In this document: positions 8,889 through 18,875 of the stretch, one piece after another
How positions within the stretch are numbered: the first letter of the stretch is position 1
Layout: each line of letters starts with the position of its first letter
Assembly (NCBI RefSeq): GCF_001463765.1
Contig: NZ_BBWK01000069.1
Coordinates: 1-54,699 of the forward strand
Length of the DNA: 54,699 nt
Reading direction: 5' to 3'
From: Aureimonas sp. AU4
Lineage (GTDB): Bacteria > Pseudomonadota > Alphaproteobacteria > Rhizobiales > Rhizobiaceae
Translations under genes and position numbers: made by a program
Notes under the pieces: generated by a model
Told to the model about the DNA's origin: nothing
What the model saw: only the letters and a program-made list of their open reading frames with translations
Database searches by the model: none

Positions 8889-9250
8889 TCAGGCGGAATG
8901 CCCACGGCTTGTGCTGAGGAAGCGGTACTGGCCCCGCATCTGGGCGCCGCGCGTCACCTGACGCCCGGCCGCCGCGAGCGCCAGGAGAACCACGAAATCG
9001 ACGATCCCGTAGTGGAGCGCGGTCCCGATCGTGGCGGGCGGCAGGAAGAACGTGCCGTGGAACAGCGAGAAGTGGAGGAAGCGGATCGCCGCCGTGAGAA
9101 GCAGGATATAGAAGACGAGAAGTCCCCAGCCGTCCCAGCCGCGGGCCGTGGCACGGCCGACCGCAAAGGCCAGGAGGCCGCCGATCACGAGCGTGACGAG
9201 AACGAACTCGACCGCAGATACCTCCCACAGGAGGGCCATCTCGCGTTCCA

Positions 9251-9251
<1 letters not shown>
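8889..9251 (-). CDS. DUF6867-like small membrane protein of liv operon
   Basis: The 120-residue hydrophobic protein has about three membrane segments. It contains AIRFLHFSLFHGTF, LHYGIVDFVVLL and a C-terminal TRGAQMRGQYRFL segment. It resembles the small membrane proteins (DUF6867) found beside liv genes in Hyphomicrobiales; that assignment is from memory of the family. Its ATG overlaps the livF stop by one base (TGATG), so it is translated with the operon. No function is established; a role in transporter assembly or stability is only an inference from location. An internal ATG at 9239 is an alternative start. Confidence 0.75.
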
Positions 9252-10005
<754 letters not shown>

Positions 10006-10009
<4 letters not shown>

Positions 10010-11001
10010 CGGGCGTCTCCTTCCGCGATGTGGGCTTCGGCGATCGCGCCGTCGACGTCGCCGCGCTCCAGCTTCTCTTCCACGGCCTCGACCTCCTCGT
10101 CGTCGACGCCGAGATAGGCCGCGATGACGCGGGGATCGTTGCGGACCTCGTGGGCCGTGCCGTCGGAGATCTTCTTGCCGTAGTCGAGCACGACGATGTG
10201 GTCCGAGATCTCCATGACGACGCCCATGTCGTGCTCGATCAGGAGGATCGAGGTGTCGAACTCGTCGCGGATCGAGCGCAGGAGGGCGTTGAGCTCGGCC
10301 GATTCGCGCGGATTGAGGCCGGCGGCCGGCTCGTCGAGGCACAGGAGCACGGGATCGGTGCACATGGCGCGCGCGATCTCGAGACGACGCTGGTCGCCGT
10401 AGGAGAGGTCGGCGGCCGGATCGTCGGCACGATCGAGAAGGGCGGTTCGCCGCAGCCAGTCCACCGCGCGGTCCTGCGCGGCCTCCTTCGCCCGGCGATA
10501 GCCCGGCAGGCCCAGAAGACCGGCGATCGTGAAGCCCGAGGCCGCCATCAGCTTGTTGTGCTGGGCGACGAGGAGGTTCTCGAACACGGTCATGCCGCCG
10601 AAGAGGCGGATGTTCTGGAAGGTACGCGCGACGCCCGCGACCTCGGTGATCTTGAAGTCCGGCATGCGCTCGAGAAGGAAGATCTCGCCTTCGCCGGTCT
10701 TGAGGCTCTTGGCGCCGCCGCGCGTCAGCTCGGCCAGCGCGTCGTCGCCGATGCCCCGGCCGCGCCGCAACGCGATGCGCCCCTCGGTCGGCTTGTAGAA
10801 GCCGGTGACGCAGTTGAAGACGGTGGTCTTGCCGGCGCCGTTCGGGCCGATCAGCGCCGTGATGTCGCCGCGCCCGACCGAGAAGCTGAGGTCGTTGATG
10901 GCGACGAGGCCGCCGAAGCGCATCGTCAGGTGTTCCACGGTGAGAACGGGGTCGCTGGTCCAGCGGCCGGCGACGGGCGGGGTCGAGGTCTGGATCGTCA
11001 T
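10006..11001 (-). CDS. livG: Branched-chain amino acid ABC transporter ATPase LivG
   Basis: This is the first ATPase of the importer. At 331 residues it is longer than the usual 255-residue enterobacterial LivG. The extra length has two sources: an insertion of about 40 residues between the Walker A domain and the Q-loop (from RRGRGIGDD to KITEVAG, before ARTFQNIRLF), and an acidic tail of about 35 residues after AAYLGVDDEE. Walker A GPNGAGKT, signature LSYGDQRRLEIAR (Tyr-Gly in place of Gly-Gly, common in LivG) and Walker B LLCLDEPAAGLNP are intact. Only 4 nt separate it from livM. Confidence 0.94.
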
Positions 11002-11005
11002 GGTT

Positions 11006-12466
11006 TCAGTGGCCCTCGCCCTGCGCGACCATATCGGCGCCTATGGCCTTACGTTCCTTGTAGACGGCGGACGGCTGGCGCGACGACACGAGGCCGCGCG
11101 GCTTCCAGACCATGATCGCGACCATGGCGACGCCGAACAGCACCATGCGGTAGCGCGAGGGGTCGAAGTCGGAGCCCAGGACGTCCTGGATGAAGGTCAG
11201 GTTTCGCATCAGCTCGATGCCGCCGATCATCACCAGCGAGGCGAAGACGACGCCGATCTGCGAGCCGAGACCGCCCAGCACGACGATGGCGAGGATGATC
11301 GCCGATTCGAGGAAGGTGAAGCTTTCCGGGGAGATGAAGCCCTGGCGCGTGGCGAAGAACGAGCCGGCGAAGCCGCCGAACATGGCGCCCGTGGCAAACG
11401 CGGTCAGCTTCACGTTGGTGGTGTTGATGCCGAGCGCGCGGCAGGCGATCTCGTCCTCGCGCAGGGCCTCCCAGGCACGCCCGACCGGCAGGCGGCGCAG
11501 GCGCAGCGTCACGAAGTTGGTCAGAAGCGCGAGCGCGAGGATGATGTAGTAGAGGAAGATGAAGCGGTGGATCGGCGAGTAGGGGATGCCGAAGAAGTCC
11601 GAGAACGTACCCTCGCCACGTCCGAAGTCGAGCCCGAAGAGGGTTGGGCGCGGAATGCCCAGAAGCCCGTTCGGGCCGCCCGTGAACTCTCCCCAGTTGA
11701 GCAGCACGACGCGGATGATCTCGCCAAAGGCGAGCGTCACGATGGCGAGATAGTCGCCCCGCAGGCGCAGCACCGGGAAGCCGAGGATGATGCCCCAGAG
11801 CGCGGCGAAGAGCCCCGCCATCGGCAGGCAGACCCAGAAGCCGAGCTCGAAGTTGATCGCGAGCAGCGCGAAGGAATAGGCGCCGACCGCGTAGAACGCG
11901 ACGTAGCCGAGGTCGAGGAGTCCCGCGAGGCCGACCACGATGTTGAGGCCCCAGCCGAGCATGACATAGGTCAGGATCAGGATCGCGAGGTCGATCAGGT
12001 AGCGGTCGGAGGCGGGAAACACCGCCCGGATGATGAAGGGCAGGAAGAGCGCGACGCCGAGGAACAGGATGCCGAGCACCCGGCCGAGGGTGATCTTGCG
12101 GCCGGGCGCGGCGACCTTCTTGGTCGCGGCGCCCGAGCGCAGCGACACCTTGCGCTGGAATAGCGCGAGGCTGAGCACGAAGCGGATCGCGAAGGCGAGG
12201 CCGACGAAGGTCAGCCACAGGTCCCAGCGCTGGTAGAGGACGAGGCCGCCCGGTGCGATGTCGGAGCGGATCGCGACGAAGAAGACGGTGAGCAGGCCCA
12301 CGATCGCGGCCGTGATTCCGGCCTCGCGCAGCGCCTTGGGAACGCTCACGACGGTCGGCGGCTCGGGCGTGAAGGGCGGCTCACCGCCCATGGCGGCGCG
12401 TCGCTCGTCCTGAAGGGCCTGCGCGCCCTCGGGCGATTGGGTGGAGGTCGGCTGAATGGTCGACAT
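11006..12466 (-). CDS. livM: Branched-chain amino acid ABC transporter permease LivM
   Basis: This is an inner-membrane permease, 486 residues from ATG at 12466, eight bases after the livH stop. The C-terminal two thirds is the typical LivM domain, with [38 protein letters not shown], the EAA-like loop [20 protein letters not shown], and [14 protein letters not shown]. About 130 residues precede it: a hydrophilic Pro/Glu-rich start, then extra hydrophobic segments around residues 50-105. Such N-terminal extensions are usual in alphaproteobacterial LivM. The much longer open frame upstream overlaps livH and is not used. Confidence 0.93.
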   Translation of the reverse strand: MSTIQPTSTQSPEGAQALQDERRAAMGGEPPFTPEPPTVVSVPKALREAGITAAIVGLLTVFFVAIRSDIAPGGLVLYQRWDLWLTFVGLAFAIRFVLSLALFQRKVSLRSGAATKKVAAPGRKITLGRVLGILFLGVALFLPFIIRAVFPASDRYLIDLAILILTYVMLGWGLNIVVGLAGLLDLGYVAFYAVGAYSFALLAINFELGFWVCLPMAGLFAALWGIILGFPVLRLRGDYLAIVTLAFGEIIRVVLLNWGEFTGGPNGLLGIPRPTLFGLDFGRGEGTFSDFFGIPYSPIHRFIFLYYIILALALLTNFVTLRLRRLPVGRAWEALREDEIACRALGINTTNVKLTAFATGAMFGGFAGSFFATRQGFISPESFTFLESAIILAIVVLGGLGSQIGVVFASLVMIGGIELMRNLTFIQDVLGSDFDPSRYRMVLFGVAMVAIMVWKPRGLVSSRQPSAVYKERKAIGADMVAQGEGH

Positions 12467-12474
12467 GAAGCGGC

Positions 12475-13377
<903 letters not shown>

Positions 13378-13563
13378 GAACCGCCTGTATCTTGCCGAAC
13401 ATCGCGCGGCGCAGACGGCCGGTTGAAGCGCGCCTGCTGTTGAGGCATGCCCGATGGCATAGCAATGGGTTGCGCGTTCGCCAATCCGTCACGAAGGCGA
13501 GACCGTGGATAAATCTTAACTTCCGCGCGAACCGCGCTGCGGCGCGTAGCCGCTTTCATTGAG

Positions 13564-13580
13564 TCTGGAATTCTTCTAAA
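13564..13580 (+). promoter_or_regulatory. Candidate Irr box (iron control element) upstream of rirA
   Basis: The sequence TCTGGAA-TTC-TTCTAAA stands out as AT-rich in a GC-rich intergenic region, 58 nt before the rirA start. Its right half is a perfect TTCTAAA and its left half matches TTTAGAA at 5 of 7 positions with the 3-nt spacing, the layout I recall for the Irr-bound iron control element of rhizobia. Irr control of rirA is known in Agrobacterium. The site is an inference from pattern only. Confidence 0.42.
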
Positions 13581-13637
13581 AGTGGCGACCGCCGTGGCCC
13601 GGAGCCCGTTCTTCGCCCGGCTCTCGAGGAGAGCGCC

Positions 13638-14102
13638 ATGCGCCTGACCCGCCAGACCAACTACGCCATCCGCATCCTGATGTACTGCGCCGCCAACCCG
13701 AGCCGGCTGAGCCGGGTGGGCGAGATCGCCAGCGCCTACAACGTGTCGGAACTGTTTCTCTTCAAGATCCTGCAGCCGCTCGTCGAGGCCGGGTTCGTGG
13801 AGACCGTGCGCGGGCGCAACGGCGGCGTGCGCCTGGGCCGTTCGGCAGATGCCATCACGCTGCGGCAGGTCGCCGAGGTGACCGAGGAGAGCTTCGCGAT
13901 GGCGGAGTGCTTCGAGACCGGTGCGACGGACTGTCCGCTGATCGACAGCTGCGCGCTGAACGCGGCGTTGCGCGCCGCGCTCGACGCCTTCCTCGGCACG
14001 CTCGACCGCTACACGGTCGCGAGCCTCGTCGATGGGTCGAGCTCCATCAAGCTGCGTCTCGGCCTCGACACGGCAACCGTGCCCGAGCGGGAAGTGGCCT
14101 GA
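13638..14102 (+). CDS. rirA: Rrf2-family iron-responsive regulator RirA
   Basis: RirA is the global iron regulator of Rhizobiaceae and relatives. It carries an Fe-S cluster and represses iron-uptake genes when iron is sufficient. The 154-residue product has the Rrf2 winged helix (MRLTRQTNYAIRILMYCAAN, VSELFLFKILQPL, ETVRGRNGGVRLG) and the three cluster-binding cysteines C91, C99 and C105 in the ECF...DCPLIDSC region. The FAMAECFE segment is typical of RirA rather than IscR or NsrR. A GAGGAGAGCG sequence precedes the ATG. It ends 4 nt before the converging glycosyltransferase gene. Confidence 0.88.
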   Translation: MRLTRQTNYAIRILMYCAANPSRLSRVGEIASAYNVSELFLFKILQPLVEAGFVETVRGRNGGVRLGRSADAITLRQVAEVTEESFAMAECFETGATDCPLIDSCALNAALRAALDAFLGTLDRYTVASLVDGSSSIKLRLGLDTATVPEREVA

Positions 14103-14106
14103 CGCA

Positions 14107-15327
14107 TCAGGCCATCATCCGCTGCATCAGGGCGAGCTGGCGGGGCAGGGTGACGCGCGTCAGGTCGTAATCCTCCACCACCGTCCGCCGTGCGTTCCGC
14201 CGGATCTGCCGGAAGCGCTCCGGATGGTTCAGCGCCTCGGTGATGGTGGATACGAGCGCGTCGCCGTCGAAGAAGTCGACCAGCAGCCCGTTGCGTTCGT
14301 GCTCCACCACCTCCTGCACCGGCGAGGTCGCCGAGCCGATCAGGAGGCATCCGGTCGACATGGCTTCCAGCATCGACCACGACAGAACGAACGGATAGGT
14401 CAGGTAGACGTGCGCGTCCGAGACCTGCAGCAGCTTCTTGAAGACGTCGTAGTCGATGCGACCGACGAAGTGGACGCGTGATTCGTCGGCGACCGGGTTC
14501 TGCGCGAGCATCCTCGCCTTCCAGCTTTCGCCCTCGGGAAGGCGCGCGCCGTAGCTGACGCCGTCGCCGCCGACCAGCACGACATGCGCATTCGGGTTCT
14601 TTTCCAGAATACGGTTCAGCGAGCGCATGAAGACGTGGAAGCCGCGATAGGGCTCGAGGTTGCGCGCAACATAGGTGACGAGCGGCACGGACCCGTCGAA
14701 CGTCAGACCATCGCCAAGCGTCACGCTCGGCCGCTCCGCCGGGGCCAGCGCGTCCGTGTCGACGCCGTCGTGGATGACCTTCACCTTCGGGCGGAAGATC
14801 GCGGGAATGCGGCTGTGCTGCCAGGCGGTCGGCGACAGTCCGTAGTCGGTCGATTCAAGACACGACAGAATCATCTGGTTGCGGGCGCGCAGCTGGAACT
14901 TCAGCTCGGGGTTGACCGGAAACTCCGGGTCGAACCCGACGTCCGCGCCCGACGCCGCGTAGTAGAACTCGATGTAGCTGAGCAGCGGCACGTCCGGGAA
15001 AACGTCCTTCACGAACTGCGTCTCGCCCCATCCGCTATGGCCGACGATGAGATCGGGACGGATGTTCTCCTTCTGCATCTGGAGAAGGAGGCGCGCGACG
15101 CCCTGGCCGTTGAGGATGCCGTCCTCCAGCGTGCGCAGGTAGAGATGCGTCTGCGGGTTCGGCTCGCGATGCGGCTTGTAGCCGATGACCTTCACGCCCT
15201 GGATCCGGTTTCGCGTCTCCTTGGTGATGAAGAACAGGCGGTTCTTTCCCGCGAGCGCGCGGCACAGGTGAAGGAACTGCCCCGGAAAGTTCTGGTGCAG
15301 GAAGAGGATCGTCTTGTTCTGGATCAT
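14107..15327 (-). CDS. GT4-type glycosyltransferase
   Basis: The 406-residue cytoplasmic glycosyltransferase has a GT-B fold. The N-terminal part (ILFLHQNFPGQFLHLCRALA, SGWGETQFVKDVFPDVPLL, YIEFYY) resembles the N-terminal domain of a subgroup of GT4 enzymes. The C-terminal part shows the nucleotide-sugar site: YVARNLEPYRGFHVFMRSL, HVVLVGGDGVSYG, and SWSMLEAMSTGCLLIGS with the catalytic-region glutamate. ATG at 15327 is preferred over an ATG 20 codons upstream because the preferred start begins directly with the domain. It lies downstream of the secretion genes on the same strand but beyond a strong hairpin. Donor and acceptor are unknown. Confidence 0.82.
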   Translation of the reverse strand: MIQNKTILFLHQNFPGQFLHLCRALAGKNRLFFITKETRNRIQGVKVIGYKPHREPNPQTHLYLRTLEDGILNGQGVARLLLQMQKENIRPDLIVGHSGWGETQFVKDVFPDVPLLSYIEFYYAASGADVGFDPEFPVNPELKFQLRARNQMILSCLESTDYGLSPTAWQHSRIPAIFRPKVKVIHDGVDTDALAPAERPSVTLGDGLTFDGSVPLVTYVARNLEPYRGFHVFMRSLNRILEKNPNAHVVLVGGDGVSYGARLPEGESWKARMLAQNPVADESRVHFVGRIDYDVFKKLLQVSDAHVYLTYPFVLSWSMLEAMSTGCLLIGSATSPVQEVVEHERNGLLVDFFDGDALVSTITEALNHPERFRQIRRNARRTVVEDYDLTRVTLPRQLALMQRMMA

Positions 15328-15408
15328 CGCGCGGGCTGACTGAGAGGCTGTTCGCGTCGGGGTAGCGGCGAGGCGTCCGTTCCGCAAGTCGGTCGAGACC
15401 GGACATGC

Positions 15409-15444
15409 GAAGGGCGGGCGAACCGTGTGGTCCGCCCGCCCTTC
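15409..15444 (-). terminator. Strong hairpin after the type I secretion genes
   Basis: The arms GAAGGGCGGGCG (15409-15420) and CGCCCGCCCTTC (15433-15444) form a perfect 12-bp stem, extended inside by ACC/GGT around a GTGT loop. It starts 29 nt past the adaptor stop. The T-run after it on the minus strand is poor, so partial termination or mRNA 3'-end protection is possible. Confidence 0.65.
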
Positions 15445-15472
15445 ACGGTCGTCGATCGCGGGTGGTGCGCTC

Positions 15473-16867
15473 CTACTCCTCGCGGAAGGCGCGATCCATG
15501 GACTGCGAGATCGGGGAGAGGATGTAGTCGAGCGCCGTGCGGCTGCCGGTCGGCACCACGATCTCGGCGGGCATGCCGGGATAGAGGCGAACGTCGCCCG
15601 CCATATGGGCGAGCGAGGTCGGATTCACCTCGACGTCGGCCGTGAAGTAGGCCGTGCCGTTCTCGGTCGTCAGGCGGTCCGGCGACACGCGCAGGATCTT
15701 GCCGTCCGCCGAGGGGGTGACGTGCTGGTTATAGGCCGTCAGCTTCACGTTCGCCGCCATGTTCGGCTCGATCTTGGCGATGTCCTCGGGCTTGATCATC
15801 GCCTGGACGATGAGCTGCGTGTTGTCGGGCACGATGTCGAGGATGCGCTCGCCCGCGCCCACGACGCCGCCGTCGGTGAACTGCGTCAGGCCGAGCACGG
15901 TGCCGGTGGCCGGCGCGCGAACCTCGGTCAGCGACAGGGTCGCGCGCGCGGATTGGAGGCGCGGCACGATGTTGGCCATCTCCGACTGGACGTCGCTGAT
16001 GCCTTGATTCGCCTCCGACAGGCGGTCCTGCCGCAGGCGGTTGATCTGCATCTGGGCCTCGCCCTGCGTCTCCTTGGCCTCGGCGATCTGCGCCTTGAGG
16101 CTGCCGGTCTGGCCGCCGAGTTCGACCGAGGCGCGCTCCAGCGCAAGCACCTGCGTCTTGGGCGCGAGACCCTTCTTCAGAAGCGACGAGACGCCTTCCT
16201 TCTCCTCCTCGATCAACTCCTGCTGCCGGCTGATCGAGGCGACCTGGATCTCGTAGCCGCTGATGCGCGTGTTGAGCTGGGCGACCCGCTGCTGGAGAAT
16301 CTCAACCTGCGTGTCGAGGCTCTGGCGCCGGGTGTCGAAGAGGATGGTCTGGTCCAGCATCAGCTGCTCGATCGACGGATCGTCGCGCCGCTCGGTCACC
16401 TCCGCGGGGAAGGCGATCTCGGGCAGGCCCTTGCTCTCGGCCGTGAACCGGGCGCGACGCGCGAGGAGGTTCATGTACTGGTTGTCGTAGACCTCGTAGG
16501 CCGAGCGGGCCTGCACGTCGTCCATCCGCAGCAGGACGTCGCCCTGCTCGACATGCTGGCCGTCCCGCACGAGAACCTGGTGCACGATGCCGCCGTCCCG
16601 GTTCTTCACGACCTTGCGGCTATCCTCGACCTTCACGACGCCGGTCGCCAGCACCGCGCCCGACAGGGGAGCGAAGGCTGCCCAGATGCCAAGGCCGACG
16701 ATGAAGACCGCGACGATGCCCGAGCCGAGGATGATCGGCCTGCGAAGGCCCATGTCGAACTCGCCGCCCTCGGTCTTGCCGGTGGCGGGCGGCGGCAGCA
16801 AGGCCTTCTCGTCGCCCTCGCCGGGCGCGGGCGACTTCTGCGTCTTCCTGAACGCGATCACGGACAT
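15473..16867 (-). CDS. HlyD-family type I secretion membrane fusion protein
   Basis: This is the periplasmic adaptor that links the ABC exporter to an outer-membrane TolC-like channel. The 464-residue protein has a short cytoplasmic start, one membrane helix at about residues 44-66, an N-terminal lipoyl half-domain (VKVEDSRKVVKNRDGGIV, VRDGQHVEQGDVLLRMDD), a long coiled coil at about residues 165-310, the second lipoyl half (LTEVRAPATGTVLGL) and a beta-barrel C-terminus. It resembles PrsE/PrtE adaptors. It begins 21 nt after the ABC gene. No TolC-type gene is in the window, so the channel is encoded elsewhere. Confidence 0.92.
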   Translation of the reverse strand: MSVIAFRKTQKSPAPGEGDEKALLPPPATGKTEGGEFDMGLRRPIILGSGIVAVFIVGLGIWAAFAPLSGAVLATGVVKVEDSRKVVKNRDGGIVHQVLVRDGQHVEQGDVLLRMDDVQARSAYEVYDNQYMNLLARRARFTAESKGLPEIAFPAEVTERRDDPSIEQLMLDQTILFDTRRQSLDTQVEILQQRVAQLNTRISGYEIQVASISRQQELIEEEKEGVSSLLKKGLAPKTQVLALERASVELGGQTGSLKAQIAEAKETQGEAQMQINRLRQDRLSEANQGISDVQSEMANIVPRLQSARATLSLTEVRAPATGTVLGLTQFTDGGVVGAGERILDIVPDNTQLIVQAMIKPEDIAKIEPNMAANVKLTAYNQHVTPSADGKILRVSPDRLTTENGTAYFTADVEVNPTSLAHMAGDVRLYPGMPAEIVVPTGSRTALDYILSPISQSMDRAFREE

Positions 16868-16888
16868 GGTTGTCTTCCTTGAACTGGA

Positions 16889-18682
16889 TCAGGAGGAGGC
16901 CGGAAGGGCCTTGGGCGCCTGGGCCGGCTGTCCGGCGCCTTGGGCGGCGACGGCCTGCTGGGGGGCCGGCTGGGGCGCCTGCGCGTTCGAATTGGGGGCG
17001 GGCGCGAGGACCTTGGAGAGAACCTCGTCGCGCGAGCCGAAGCGCTCTACCATGCCGTCTCGCAGGAGAAGGATCTTGTTGGAGTAGTTCAGCGCCGACA
17101 TGCGGTGCGAGATGACCACGACCGTCGAGCCCATCTTGCGCAGCTGCACGATGGCGGCGAGGAGCGCCTGCTCGCCCTCGGAGTCCAGCGAGGCGTTGGG
17201 CTCGTCCAGCACCACGAAGGACGGACGGTCGTAGACCGCGCGGGCGAGCGCCACGCGCTGGCGCTGGCCGACCGAGAGCATGGCGCCGCCCTCGCCGAGT
17301 TCTGTGTCGTAGCCCTCCGGCAGGCGCAGGATGAGGTCGTGGACACCAGCCATCTTGGCCGCTTCCAGCACGGCCTCGTCGCTGATCTGCGGGCTGAAGC
17401 GCGCGATGTTCTCGCGCACCGTACCCGAGAAGAGCTCGACATCCTGCGGCAGGTAGCCGAGGTGCCGGCCGATATTGTTGCGCGACCAGGCGTGCATCTC
17501 GGCGCCGTCGAGACGCACCGAGCCCGACGAGGGGCGCGACACGCCGATGAGAAGGCGGGCCAGCGACGACTTGCCGGCACCGGACGGGCCGATCAGGCCG
17601 AGACAGTCGCCCGGCTCCAGCGCGAAGTTAAGGTTCTTCAGAAGCGCCTTGTTGGTGCCGGGGAAGGCGTAGAAGCAGGTCTCGACCGAGAGCTTGCCGG
17701 AAGGGCGGGGCAGTTCCATGCCGCTTTCAGGGGCCGGGAACTCCTTGAGCAGCGCGTTCAGCCGGTCGAAGGCCTGGCGCGACGCCACGATCGCCGACCA
17801 CGAGCCGACAGCGCGCTCGACGGGTGCCAGCGCGCGCGCCATCAGCATCATCGAGGCGAACATGACGCCGGGGCCGGTCAGGCCGTCGATCACGAGCAGC
17901 GCGCCGCCCGCGAGAATCGCGACCTGCAGGAACATGCGCGTAAAGCGGATCGTCGCCGAGATCGTGCCGCCGCGCTCGGAGGCCGTCTCCTGCGCGTGGA
18001 GCATGGCGAGGCGGTCGCGGTTCCAGCGCTGGGAGAGGCCGGGCAGCATGCCCATGGCGTAGATGACCTCGGCGTTGCGAAGGCCCGAGTCGGTCGCGGA
18101 ATAAGAGCGCTGGCCCGCGACGTTCGCCTCCTTCAAGGCGGGGCGCGTCACGTATTCGTTGGCGAGCGCCAGGCCGAAGAGCACGATCGCGCCGATCAGC
18201 GAGAGCGTTCCGAGGCGCCAGTCGATCGCGAAGATGACGACCAGGAAGATCGGCGCCCAAGGCGCGTCGAGAACGGCGTTGGTCACGTTGCCGGCGAGGC
18301 CCTGACGGAACGTGTCGAGGTCCCGCAGCGCCTGGCTGCGCACGGGACGGCCGGCGCGAAGGCCCGCGTTCACCACCGCGTCGAGGAGGCGCGGGGCGAG
18401 CTTACGGTCGAGCAGCGAGCCGATGCGGATGAGGATGCGACCCCGCAATTCCTCAAGCGCCGTCATGACAAGAAAGGCACCGACCACCGCGAGGGTCAGG
18501 AAAAGGAGCGTCGCGACGGACTGCGAGGTAACGACGCGGGAATAAACCTGCGTCATGTAGATGGGTAAGGCTAGATAGAGCAGATTAGAGCCGAACGAGA
18601 ACAGCGCCGCGAAAGCCATGGGTTTGATGCCGGTGCGAAGGGCATCGCGCATCTCGGGCGCAAGCTGGTTCTGGTTCTGCAT
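16889..18682 (-). CDS. PrtD-type ABC exporter (type I secretion permease/ATPase)
   Basis: The 597-residue half-transporter has a membrane domain (residues 1-310) fused to an ATPase. It powers secretion of RTX proteins, most likely the serralysin encoded divergently. Walker A GPSGAGKS is at 365-372, the Q-loop at GYLPQDVELF, Walker B VVLDEP at 490-495 and the switch His in VISHRMS. The signature reads LSVGQRQR (469-476), with Val replacing the usual first Gly of LSGGQ. A Pro/Gln/Ala-rich tail of about 40 residues follows the ATPase. The protein lacks the N-terminal peptidase-like domain of HlyB-type exporters, as expected for the PrtD group. Confidence 0.92.
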   Translation of the reverse strand: MQNQNQLAPEMRDALRTGIKPMAFAALFSFGSNLLYLALPIYMTQVYSRVVTSQSVATLLFLTLAVVGAFLVMTALEELRGRILIRIGSLLDRKLAPRLLDAVVNAGLRAGRPVRSQALRDLDTFRQGLAGNVTNAVLDAPWAPIFLVVIFAIDWRLGTLSLIGAIVLFGLALANEYVTRPALKEANVAGQRSYSATDSGLRNAEVIYAMGMLPGLSQRWNRDRLAMLHAQETASERGGTISATIRFTRMFLQVAILAGGALLVIDGLTGPGVMFASMMLMARALAPVERAVGSWSAIVASRQAFDRLNALLKEFPAPESGMELPRPSGKLSVETCFYAFPGTNKALLKNLNFALEPGDCLGLIGPSGAGKSSLARLLIGVSRPSSGSVRLDGAEMHAWSRNNIGRHLGYLPQDVELFSGTVRENIARFSPQISDEAVLEAAKMAGVHDLILRLPEGYDTELGEGGAMLSVGQRQRVALARAVYDRPSFVVLDEPNASLDSEGEQALLAAIVQLRKMGSTVVVISHRMSALNYSNKILLLRDGMVERFGSRDEVLSKVLAPAPNSNAQAPQPAPQQAVAAQGAGQPAQAPKALPASS

Positions 18683-18875
18683 ACGTCGCCTTCTTCGGGT
18701 GCGGTCGGCCTCGGCAAGGCCCGCCTTGACCCTCCAAACACGGCTTCTTGAAGGCCGGGGAGGGCGAAGGGCAGGTCAGGCGCGGCGAACATACAGGCAA
18801 AACGGGGGGCTTGGGTACTCTCCGGCAGACGGAAACAGCTGGCACCCACAGCGAGAACGCGAAACGGAGCGACCG

